This document shows, in pieces, positions 53,776 to 64,000 of a stretch of 64,000 bases of DNA. How positions within the stretch are numbered: the first letter of the stretch is position 1; each line of letters begins with the position of its first letter. The notes below the pieces were generated by a model, which was given only the letters and a program-made list of their open reading frames with translations, was not told the origin of the DNA and ran no database searches. Source of the DNA: Stictocephala bisonia (taxonomy: Eukaryota; Arthropoda; Insecta; Hemiptera; Membracidae); NCBI GenBank assembly GCA_035578905.1, contig JAQJVL010000198.1, forward strand, positions 1,054,001 to 1,118,000, given 5' to 3'. The translations under genes were made by a program, and so were the position numbers.

Positions 53776-56700
53776 ATACCTTGGACGGTTGAGTGCAAGT
53801 TCCAAGGTTTTAATCCTCGTTGAGCTAATTCATTTGACGGAAAGTTACGCGCAAATGCTTACAGGCTCATGTAATTTAACAAGTAAAGTAATACAGCAAT
53901 CTTCAATAAAAGTATTTTTGAATATAATAAAGAATATTAATTACACACTTAATCGTGAAAAAATATCTCTCAAATATCTAAGCTTCAAGGATTGTCGAAT
54001 TAATGGAACACTTGGGCTACATTAAATAAAACATTTGTGTTTATTGTGAAAACGTACCGTAATAATTTATTTAATCATACGATGTGAAGTAAATTTGATA
54101 AAATGAAATGAAAAATGGAAAAGTATAACTCCAAAAGAATGAAAGCCTGTTTAACTGGACTATACTATTGTGCTAAAGGGCAGAGGACAGTTCACTCTCC
54201 CAGTTTTTAAGAAAAAAATCTCCTCGCAGTTTCGCTCGACAACTTTCAAACAGTAAACCAATTCAAGTTACAAACTAAACCGATGTTATGAGATAAGAAT
54301 TCATAATGCATTCATAAAAGTTTTTATTTACTGACATTTATTGGTAAGGTCGACTGTAAGATGGAGATACAATCTACCTTATAGATTATAGCACCAATAT
54401 CTCATTACGGGAAATCTACAACTAAGGACACAGTTTGTTGGCTGTTTCCCCCAATATTATATTCATATTCAGTACATTAAACGAACAAAGTGTTTTTCAA
54501 GAATAACTATTTAAATTTCTGATGTAATTCTGAAAGTCCTTTCCTGGTGTAAAAATCTATGATACAAAAGTAACAGAGCAAACATTTAGTAAAGGAAATA
54601 AATATATAGATAACAAAGCTCGTTTCTTTACCATTGTTTACAGTGGAACGATAACTATAGCCATTATATTTTACAATTGTGTAGTTATCAGGTTCTTTAC
54701 GTTTTATGGCCAAACGAAACTGATACAGAACCAAGATTTTTATGTAAATTACTACCTGAACAATTAGTACAAAGTAGTATAAATAATCAGATGATCGCTT
54801 TAGTAAACCACGTTTAAAATCTAGCCCTCCAGGTGATACAAGTCGAGTCGTCTTTTTTGTCGGCCTCTTGAGCGATAAAATACGTTCTATCGACCTTTTT
54901 GCAGATTTAACTTAAAACAGTCGTAATTCTTTTTCAGAATGCAGTACTAATTTTTTAATTTTTTCTATACGAATCAAAAGGCTTCACGGTTTATTTTTAT
55001 GCCTGACTTTAATCATCCTGCGACGTTCGAAATTAACAGCTGACTAACAGTTGTGTTGTCATTGTCTGGACTGGATTGGTGTTGCCATTAGTTGCGTAGC
55101 AACATTCAAACATTTGTTGGTTTTTATTTTGTCAGCTGTTATTGCTGTACGTCGTAATAATAATAATGTACAAAGGATTTTGATATGATGTTGTAAGAAA
55201 CATTAGAAAAACTCTAGAGAAAGAAGTGGCATTTAAGACGCATTAAACCTCCCAAATGACTAAATGAAAAAATAGGTTATACTCAAGTATGCCAATTTAT
55301 TTTATTCTTATGATAATTGAATAACTTTTATAGTATATTCATGCACACGAAATACTCTACAATTGTTATATTTTGAAATTGTTTCTGGGTTTACTTTAAC
55401 GGTTGTGACAATACTCCTAACTTTGAAAACCTTTTTAGAAGAGTACAAAATTGTGCTAATAGATATAAGGAATGCCATTGATTGTTAAGATAGTATTTTC
55501 GTTAATATATCTTTGTTCTGCGTTATTTTATGATTTCAGGGACATATTTTATACTGTTGTAATATTTATTTTTTATCAATTTTAATGAAACGCTTACACA
55601 ATGTTCCAAAATCCCTGATCACTTTCAGGTTTCATATTGTACGCTTGGAGGACTAGACAAGAGGTAGTTAGGCTACAATAATTATTTTTATTGTGTTTAT
55701 ATTGTATAAATAGAATTTTTGTAACGTTTTACTGTTCAAATATACAAAAACACATAACATATTAGAATAGAATAAAATTTTTTTATTTGTAAAACAAAAG
55801 TATTTACAAAAATGAAAAATTATTGCACATGACTCTTTCTAACACTTAACCTCAAAACCTGTTATATTATGAAATAATCTTAAACAGTATTCTAAAACCT
55901 CTATAACCTTATACTCTTTAACTATAATCTCTATAATTACAACCCTATACTATAAAATAACCTTACAGTACTACTATACATATTCTTTATGATATAACCT
56001 TGTATACTAAACTCGTACGAGACATGATTTACCATACAATATTACATAACCTAGAACCCAGATAACAAGAGGGAATCTTTACGTCAACAATGTTCTTAAT
56101 GAGGAAAGAATTATAAGTTGTTTTTATTTTCTACTCATATCCGGATTCAACTCTAATGAGCAACTATGACTTCGTCTAGCAATGGCAGCTGAAGATCTGC
56201 TGAGTAACTCTGTTTGATAGACGTAGATATGGCTTTTACACACCCAATCAGCTGTAATTTGGGTGAAAGTTTAGACTGTAGATGTCCATCCAGTGGTTGC
56301 CACACATGGTCGTTACAGGTGGTCGAGTCTCTTCTGGAGAGAGAAATAAGCGTTATGCTTGAATCAGATATACATAAAGTGGTACGATATATCTATTCTT
56401 TACTTCGCTATGGATGATTTCTCTTTCTTACGAAATATTGTTATTAGTTAGTAACCGGAATACACAAGCCCATAGGCTTTAAAATGTATGAGGATTAGGA
56501 CATTTTGAGGGTCCTCCAGGGGACATCCTCCAGGGGAACGTCCACCCTCTCCAGTAAAGATTTTGGGAATTTTAATACTATAGATAATATTTTCTTCCTC
56601 AGTAGCTATAGCTCTCGTTTATTCTGCAACCAGTGGTGAAAGAAACGTTTTTCCACTTTTAATGTTTTATAAGGCTGGACCGTTTTATAGGGAAGTCTAC

Positions 56701-57135
56701 CTCCCCCCCCCCCCGTTGCATCTACGCACAAGCCCTGTATACAGTATATCTAACTGGTAGTCCAAAAAACTATCTTAGCCTATATTTCATATTTTCAATA
56801 AACTAATCTTATGCTGGCATCTTTAAACATTTTTACCTATAAGAGATTAAGTGATTTGTTTTTATAGAACAACATGTAAGTTTTAGAATATGCTAAAAAT
56901 AGTGACTATAGAATTGATTTCGTAATTAATTGTTCAAAGCAATGCGGGAGAATATAGATCCTTGTTATACTCCCAGTGCTTTGATGGTACTTCTTTTAAA
57001 ATGAATATTTGGTCTGTGGTTGATCTTCCGGCCATGAATACAGCCTGGTGTTATCATACAGTCCTACAATGTGTACAGCAAGTTATTCTAACCTTTTCAA
57101 TATTAGTTTAGGAACGATTTTGACGCGGGAACACT
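53776..57135. other. long non-coding stretch
   Basis: No gene recognised on either strand. 55765-56000 has short imprecise repeats of CTCTATAACCTTATAC and could be a 3' end of a - strand transcript (TTTTATT near 55770). A C14 run lies near 56702. Confidence 0.35.
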
Positions 57136-57347
57136 GTATTTAGCTGCTGAATAGAACAGTGACAAAACAGTTGTACGCAGGACGGCTGCAAGGTCACTTG
57201 TGAGTGTGTTTAGCTGCTGAATAGAACAGTGACAAAACAGTTGTACGCAGGACGGCTTCAAGGTCACTTGTGAGTGTATTTAGCTGCTGAATAGAACAGT
57301 GACAAAACAGTTGTACGCAGGACGGCTGCAAGGTCACTTGTGAGTGT
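57136..57347 (+). repeat. 70-bp tandem repeat, three copies
   Basis: TTTAGCTGCTGAATAGAACA starts at 57139, 57209 and 57279. The copies differ at only one or two bases, so amplification is recent. Confidence 0.92.
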
Positions 57348-58500
57348 TTTTTCAATAGTTCTGAAGTCTTCGTGTTTTATGTTGATACACGAATATCAAC
57401 ATGCATTATTCGTGTTGATTGTCAGCATGATATGCTGACGCAATATCATCTGCATAAATAAATTTTCTAGACTTTGTGATCGGGATCTTAGCATGATTGG
57501 GGGGGGGGGGCTGATGCTCACGTCCACAACAAATATTTAAAGCTGTACGTACCCCCTGGGTAGTTCTAAACTAGCAACAAACCTGGTAGCTGGACTATCA
57601 CGAATTTGTAATCTCCCATACCAGCAGTTACCACACAATAATAAGAGTGGCACATAGATTAACTATCTAAAGTAAATATCAGCTTATTAAGTTCCAAACA
57701 GCTGTTTTCTATTGTCATAAACAGCTGATTTATGTTTACTAAATGATTTACTTAAAAGTTTGAATGTTTTAGAGTTTGTCATCAACATAATTTCTGCAAT
57801 CACTGACTAATATTTATGTCCTTTTATGAAGGAAATGAATTAATAGTGTTTATAAATTATAATAAATATGATAGATTATTAAGAGTGTTTTATCCAATAT
57901 ATTTTGTACGGTGTGTTGTTAAGAGATTATCCCCACTGGATGCAACACGAACACTGTTGTTATAGGTTTATTCATTGTCAAAAGGTGCTAAACATTTAGG
58001 TGTTTTAAAATAAACCTAGTTGTAGGATATAAAGTTTCCATAAAATGGAAAGAAAAATACAAATGCTAAGTTTCAAGGTGAAGTTACCAACGAATCTGAA
58101 CTAAAATAATACTATGTAAACAATTAACAAAAGTTTTAATTGAAACCCATTCTTTTCAACTGATAAACGATAAAATATTCCTACACTAGGGCCTAATAAT
58201 GTGGACACTGATATTACAGCACATTTTGAATTGAAGAGGATGACGGAGATCAGAGAAAAATGGTGAGTTGGTACAAAACAGCTCCTAGAATAACCACAGA
58301 AGCAGAATAAATTCATACATAAAAAACACAAATTGCTTCAATTTTAGAATTAAAAAACTAAATATAACCTAACATATCGTGTATTGCCATCAATTCATGT
58401 ACATTTTATTTCATCTGCTCGAGTTTCGGCATACCATGTGTTATTTTCAAGATCTTCAAATTATATAATGTATGATCAAATAAAATAAAATCTACATGAA
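57348..58500. other. non-coding stretch, nothing recognised
   Basis: AT-rich, poly-G run near 57500. No gene. Confidence 0.35.
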
Positions 58501-58686
58501 ATTATGACGATACAAGGCATGTAAGAGGGTGGAAGACAAGGTTGAGTGGAAGAGAGGACTTCATAGTCCTAACTCCGCCTTTAAATAAAGACATTCATTC
58601 ATTCATTCATTCATTCATTCATTCATTCATTCATTCATTCATTCATTCATTCATTCATTCATTCATTCATTCATTCATTCATTCAT
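58501..58686 (+). mobile_element. retroposon 3' end with (ATTC)n tail
   Basis: GGACTTCATAGTCCTAACTC followed by CGCCTTTAAATAAAGAC leads into about 25 perfect ATTC repeats (58587-58685). The short non-coding body with a simple tail fits a SINE or LINE end; the head is not clear. Confidence 0.55.
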
Positions 58687-59218
58687 GTAACATTTGTTGA
58701 TTATCTTTTTAACTCTAAAGTTAAGGCATTTTGTTTGCTTAAAATGGGATAATGTATTCTGATATTTGTTTTTAGTATGAAAATTGTTTATCGTTTATTA
58801 GGAGAAATGAATATCTTTTCATTAACGTTCGTTATTTTTCTCATTAATATTATTTTAGTGGGGATTTCAATTTCCCCAATTCAAGTGGTTAAAATAAATA
58901 GATTAAAAATTAAGTATTACAATTACAACCACTGTTTGTAGTATAGTCTCAGACAAATGGTAGGCTCGTCTGTGGCAATAATTTCCTTGTCTAGAACAGT
59001 GTGTTAATTTTACAAGAATGTAAGAATTGCACCAGTGTTAATCAAATGTGGCCACATCAAAGACGCCGCCGTGGGAATGACAGAGTCCCTTGTTCTGCTC
59101 CGACAGTCGGACAGTCCCCTCACTGTTGGCACAATCTAACTGTTATCAGTTCACTACAAAGTCAAATAAACGACACAGTAATTATAAGATGACGTTAGAA
59201 ATTCATCAATTACGTGAT
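58687..59218. other. non-coding stretch before the piggyBac element
   Basis: Nothing recognised with confidence. Confidence 0.3.
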
Positions 59219-60846
59219 TAACCCTTTATAGAACAGCCATTATTAGAACAGTCATAGGTAGCGCACGGTGGTTAAACATTTAACCACCCAAAAAATCTCC
59301 CTGTGCACACTGTCTAAATTTTAAGTTACAACAAAACTGTTTCTACATATAGTATGTAGAAACCTAGAAAAGTAAAAAAAAAACACATTTTTTAGGTTCT
59401 TTTTTTTCGTATGCCCTGTAGGGTCTGGTTAAATATTTAACCACCGTGCACTTGAGCACATTGCAACTTCTTAGTGTTCAGTGGTTATATATTTAACCAC
59501 TAAGGAAAAGTAAAAATAAACACATTAAAATTGTATAGTTTATTAAGAATAATTAATTAGTACAAACTTATAAAAAGACTATACATTGGTATTCTAAATA
59601 TGTACATAATGTTTTCCATCTAGATCAAAAGAAATAACAAAATAAACCTTTATAGTGAGGCCAACAGCATTTAATCCCCTTTGTGAAAGGGGGCGAAGCA
59701 GGTTAGGCAAAGTGCTACTTTGCATTTCTCACATCCAATACTGCTCCTTTTTGGTTTGTTTTTCGTGCTACATCTAGCACAACGCCTGCAGGAAGTGCTG
59801 ATTGGTAAATGTAAACCGACCTCATTGTTGTCAATGTTTTTCATAACTAGTCCTCCAGCTTTCTTACCCATGGTCCAACCACTTTTTGTTTTTCTGCCTC
59901 TAAACTCCCCAATAAGTTCGTTCGCTAATTGCTTTCGAAACATTAAATGAGTGCTAGGTTTTTGACGCTTCTCTTTTTTTGCATATTTATACAAAATAAA
60001 AGAATTCACTATTGCACTGTCAATAAAAAAGTAAAATATTTTGACCCACCAGCGTCTGGACTTTTGAATTATACTGTAACAAGATTGGAGATAATCAAAA
60101 TGATCAACACCACCCATGTAGCGATTGTAGTCAGCTATTCAGATTCTGAGGGTGTCAAAATCTTGAACTGATAAGACATCCTTTTTCCTTTTTTTATTGG
60201 GGATATCATCAGAGTCCATTCTGAAACAATACAAATAAGTCATATAAAGTGTAATAAGTTGCGAGCGCAATCATATTTAGCTACAAACATATTTTTTCCC
60301 AATAGATTATATCATACTGGAGCCATCGGTATTAAAATTCTTTGGTAAAACAAAAAATTAATATTTTATTACAAATAATATTAGTACCATGTTTTTGAGG
60401 TACAAAATTACTGTCACAAAAACTAATATGTTACGAAAACCTTATAAACAATTCTTACAGTTTGAATAGTACAAAATGCTACTAATACAATCCTCATATA
60501 AGTAAATTAAGTTAATTTGATAAAACTCTTACCTGTAAAGATTAAAAATGAGTTTTAGTGGGAAGTGTTCAACAGGTAGTGCGATGCTAGTGTTCTAGAA
60601 GCACGGTGGTCAGTATCTTAGCCACTTGAACGATGTATTCTTTCTGGAAGACAGAGAGACACTGCCAGAGTGAGTAAACTGATTTCCCATGATTCCTCAA
60701 GACATCAGGATTGGCTGATGACGATAAAGGTCATTTTAGCTCGACCGATCACGCAATAATGGCCCTTACTGACGGTGGTTAAAATATTAACCACCGTGCG
60801 CTACCTATGACTGTTATGAAAAACAGGTGTGCACAGAGAGTTTTAA
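59219..60846 (-). mobile_element. internally deleted piggyBac element with repeated palindromes
   Basis: Left end TTAACCCTTTATAGAACAG; right end, other strand, CCCTTTAAAACTCTC. Inside each end is CAGTCATAGGTAGCGCACGG followed by TGGTTAA, an inverted repeat. The palindrome GTGGTTAAA-TTTAACCAC recurs near 59269, 59425, 59479 and 60776, with a variant at 60844. On the - strand it carries a short transposase reading frame. TTAA is present at the left; the right flank is altered. Confidence 0.78.
59671..60219 (-). pseudogene. piggyBac transposase, N-terminus joined to C-terminus, one stop
   Basis: From the ATG at 60219 (just after an acceptor-like TTTCAG) it reads MDSDDIPNKKRKKDVLSVQD and FDTLRI, then TGA, then IADYNRYMGGVDHFDYLQS in the same frame. 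YMGGVD is the conserved motif in the late catalytic region. RRWWVKIFYFFID and a cysteine-rich zinc-binding tail (CRRCARC, CEKCKVALCLTCF) follow. The middle, with most catalytic aspartates, is absent. It cannot be an active transposase; a DNA-binding remnant is possible but the stop argues against it. Confidence 0.78.
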
Positions 60847-60919
60847 AGGGTGGCTAAAATATTAGCCACTGTCCTAGCCTACATACGATAAGTAATAAAA
60901 ATCCTCAATAAAAGATCAA

Positions 60920-61440
60920 AAATATATTGATGGACCACCTACGCCTACCGTACGTTGACGGTGCAACAGTGATGGCTATGGAATCCCTTGAGGGTTGCCG
61001 GGCACCGGAATGGAGCCGGAAAGAAACAGCGGTAGATGCCAGGATGGAGACTCGGCAAGCTTGCCAAGGCAAGTGGGACGAGGGCATGGATGAGCATTGG
61101 ACTCACAGCCTCATCGGGGACCTCGAGATCTGGATTGAGTGTGTCCACGGGGAAAGAGATTACTACTGAAGGGGTCCCCGGAAGGCTAACAACGACGCAC
61201 GGCCCATGGTTCGCTGGGGAGAGAGGAGAACACGTGGATAACTGTGCGTGTGAAAGCGAGGAAGGATGCCTGTCTGACCTCTAGGTGTCCGACATGAAAA
61301 CTACAGACCGCGGTCAGCCGTGAAGTTGTTAGAGTTCCGGCCTGGATCATCGCAGGCCTTCGGGATTTTGTGGGTATTTTTCTGTTTAGGGGGAGATTAT
61401 TCTTAGGAGAGTACCACACTCATTTCCCTTACGTCGGGGG
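60920..61440. other. GC-rich block of unknown origin
   Basis: About 500 bases clearly richer in G and C than the surrounding DNA, with sharp edges. Frames on both strands are short (for example DHLRLPYVDGATVMAMESLE on +) and I recognise none. It may be part of a retrotransposon end or other transferred sequence. Confidence 0.45.
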
Positions 61441-61845
61441 AAATTTCCAACATTCAAATAAGACAACACTGAACAAATGTATAATAATGATAAGAAAATG
61501 AAATCTGTTTCATATATATAGCAGGAAAAAATATTCCTTCAAAATGATTGTTGCAAGAAGGTTGAGTAGTGTTTTAAAACTTGCCAATAATCGTGTGAAA
61601 AGAAAACTTTACATATCTAACTACATAGTTAACCCTAAAAGGTCCTAAAAATCACTAAGGTCTAAGAATAATGAAATATGCCTAACATAGCATTAACACG
61701 GACAAATATTAAAACAGTAATGACAACCCTTTTACTTTTAAAGCATTGTATGTGTCATGTTTGCTGTTGTTTATTTTGAATATTAAGTTTATTTATTAAC
61801 CATGGAAGTAAAATTAATAATCTTTGCTTTGGTTTAGGTTTCTTT

Positions 61846-61905
61846 GCTACCTGATGATAATGGTTGTAACATAGTCCGAAACGCTTTCAACAAGTTCCGT
61901 ATTGA
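61846..61905 (+). other. hammerhead-like core sequence, probable Penelope-like remnant
   Basis: CCTGATGATAATGG, then ATAGTCCGAAACGC: the CUGAUGA and GAAA blocks separated by a possible stem. Similar to 35146-35190. The third stem is not evident. Confidence 0.35.
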
Positions 61906-61909
61906 CACT

Positions 61910-63580
61910 TCCAGTACGGAATCTTCAATCCTCTATTCTAAGATTTCGCGTTTTTTTCGCAATTTACAATTAAAAGATTTTATGTGCCGCCATTTTGAAA
62001 ATATTTAAAATAGTAAAATAATATTATCACAAAATTAAAGGAAGCATAAGGTGTACCTTCATTTCAAATTTGTTTATGCACTGTATTGTAAGGAGTTATG
62101 AAATTACACATCATTTAGTGAAAATACGAAAATGGCCGCCATATTGAAAACGAAGCATATTAGGACCTATGTATGGAAACATTTTTACTTATTTTTACAT
62201 ATCGAATCATACATTAAGTTTTGTAACTTAGTTTGGGAACACCCTGTATATTGCTTATCATTGCCAGGCAGCAGGTCAAACATTGACGATAGGTGACGTA
62301 TTGTAAGACTACCAAATCGTCTAAATTATCAAACACTGTAAGCAAAGGAAACATTTCATGTTACATTAAAATAATTTAAAAAAATAAATAATACGAAATC
62401 GTAATATTACATTTTTTTAGAATGCAGTCCTTTACAAAATTGTAATAAATCTGTTTGATAAGACTTATCTTAGTGTTTTAACATAATTATAATGGTTCAT
62501 TGTGAAAGGGTCATAAGTTCACATGACTCAGTTTGTGATAAGGCCCGGATGTCTAGTCCAAAGTTACGTACCCACCGTGGTCCTTAAGGTTGATAAGGTA
62601 TCTCAACTGACGGAAACTCACTTTGAAAGATAAACTTTAAATATTGTTGTAGGGAGTGTAAATATGTTTAATATGAATACGAATGAGTCTACAGTTATAC
62701 AACAACTCCCAGTAAAAATTAATAAACCAACTAAAAGGCAGAAATGTGTTTGATTGGAAATATTTGTAATTAGTATTATGTTATTCACTTGATTATACAA
62801 TTTAATTAATTTGTTCAGTGTGTATTTCAGGTAAGAACGTCGTCATTTAAAATTAATAAATTTTAAACAATTTTTGTTACAAACATCACATGTTTGTTAC
62901 TGTGATAAATAGTTAAAAAATAACTTGATATTCCACAGAAGAAATACGTAATGTAGCAGTTTCGTTTCACGAAAAATGTCTAAAACGTAGCTTTCTACTT
63001 CAACGATAAGGTCCGTAATACATTTGCTGTAGACACGTGCCTACGCTGCTATCTAAATATGACATTGGTTTCAAATAAGCACTCGTACGACTGGCGTACT
63101 ATTAGCTCAGCTATTAAGTCGGTTCTACACGTACAAACTAATATTTCAGTATTTTTTTATCAAACCCGGCTTTAGTCACTTTGGTGAGTGATGGAGAGAG
63201 ACAGAGAGAGGGGGCCGCCGCTAGCGCTACCTGTGATAACATGACATGAACTAATTTCACCGAAAGGAAACACATCTTCACAGGACTAGTATGAGTGAAC
63301 AGTTCTTTTCTTTCTTAAGTCAAATAAATCGAGTCTATTCTTCGGAGGCGTTTTGTTCATGATGCATTAAAATTTAACATGTTAGCTTGTCTGAAAACAG
63401 ATATATTTATTATATTTTCTAATTCAATTTGTGATATGTTTGTATATTTTATCCAGCATTATGTCAAAAATGAATCGTAATCAGAGAAGGAGGCGTTATT
63501 TTTGCCTATATAATTTACCGCAGATGTGGTTTATCATTAGTTTTGTTTCTTGCCATTATTTATCAAGGACGAAATAATCT
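61910..63580. other. non-coding stretch with decayed repeats
   Basis: GCCGCCATTTTGAAAATAT and GGAACACCCTGTATATTGC are phrases common in decayed insect DNA transposons. No coding found. Confidence 0.35.
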
Positions 63581-63581
63581 T

Positions 63582-63655
63582 GCTAGCCTAATGGCCAGCA
63601 CTCCTGTCTTCAATGCTGAAGGTCTTGGGTTAAAATCCCGCAAAGTCCAACTAAA
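63582..63655 (+). other. tRNA-like Pol III box pair (SINE head or tRNA pseudogene)
   Basis: TAGCCTAATGGCCAGC (A-box like) and GGGTTAAAATCCCGC (degenerate B box) at tRNA-like spacing. Acceptor and anticodon stems do not pair well. Confidence 0.4.
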
Positions 63656-63773
63656 TTTACCTTGATGAGTTTTTTACTGTGGTCCCATAACAACGTTGAA
63701 ATACTTCGTAATAAATGCCACAGGCGTTGCAATAAGAAAAAGTTACTTTAAACATTTGCTATTTATACTTCAG

Positions 63774-63869
63774 ACTTCCATTGAAAAACGAGTAGTTGGT
63801 TCACTTTTATATGACCTATGGTCTTATGACTCATTGCTAGCACGCACACTAGAGGAAGTCGAAACCAAG
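63774..63869 (+). CDS. candidate exon of an unrecognised + strand gene
   Basis: After the acceptor TATACTTCAG it reads TSIEKRVVGSLLYDLW then SYDSLLARTLEEVETK, exactly 32 codons, followed by a consensus donor AAG-GTAAAT. Good sites at both ends, codon-complete length and a typical globular composition argue for a real exon. Its partners would lie beyond the right edge. Family not recognised. Confidence 0.4.
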
Positions 63870-64000
63870 GTAAATTCCCTGAGCTATAAATAGTATCAAG
63901 TGTTTCTTGATGTACTCTTGATGTACGTCCCTCTTTACCTCAGTACAGTTCACTACCTTTCTGCTTTGACCTCGTCTGTTTTCTCGATCTACTAACTAAC

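Noticed and set aside
60927..61169. 80-codon frame in the GC-rich block as a gene
   Set aside because: No recognisable domain, and several overlapping frames of similar length exist there because GC-rich DNA has few stops.
63582..63655. Possible tRNA gene
   Set aside because: Degenerate B box and unpaired acceptor stem; kept only as a tRNA-like feature.

Overview
This is a stretch of nuclear eukaryotic DNA, almost certainly from an arthropod and probably an insect. The evidence is AT-rich sequence, spliced exons with GT/AG borders and long introns, a short run of the insect-type telomere repeat TTAGG inside a hairpin (31500-31602), and a dense load of insect-type transposons (Helitron, piggyBac, hAT, pogo, Penelope, jockey-like LINE, tRNA-derived SINEs). 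Repeats and introns make up most of the window. I cannot name the species.

Two host genes can be supported well. (1) A + strand gene whose large last exon (7332 to about 10580, start codon 7364, stop 10381) encodes a 1005-residue BTB/C2H2 zinc-finger protein. Its acidic C-terminal third carries eight spaced copies of a short LNExTGE motif. (2) A - strand SLC7-type amino-acid transporter light chain, from which I assembled seven exons in one continuous reading frame: 49048-49173, 39159-39300, 29350-29473, 28215-28415, 26055-26289, 24476-24568 and 19639-19703. They cover about the C-terminal two thirds of the protein; the first exons were not found and probably lie beyond the right edge. Most of the window is therefore intron of this gene. 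Three weaker + strand exon candidates lie at 37633-37781, 42297-42426 and 63774-63869.

Layout. 108-3032: a pogo-like DNA transposon with TA target duplication and a transposase broken by one in-frame stop. 3370-3895: a 36-bp minisatellite that flips orientation in its middle. 4178-6475: a hAT element with 8-bp target duplication, a decayed transposase and a SINE inserted in it. 7332-10580: the BTB-zinc-finger exon. 10.6-19.4 kb: SINEs, a jockey-like LINE inserted into a SINE, and two TTAA-flanked piggyBac-type MITEs. 19.6-49.2 kb: the transporter gene, whose introns hold a 1.7-kb 36-bp array, several long foldback repeats, a Penelope-like element (about 33.1-35.2 kb), three Helitrons, and 81-bp and 65-bp minisatellites. 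They also hold a 400-bp pure GA tract and further LINE, SINE and foldback copies. 49.4-64 kb: an RT fragment, a tandem pair of Helitrons with different 3' ends, more SINE copies, an internally deleted piggyBac element (59219-60846), a GC-rich block, and a candidate exon at the right edge.

No prokaryotic-style operon, CRISPR array, rRNA gene or intact functional tRNA gene was seen. The least expected features are the repeated C-terminal motif of the BTB-zinc-finger protein, the dispersed 36-bp repeat family, the Helitron pair and the palindrome-rich piggyBac derivative.
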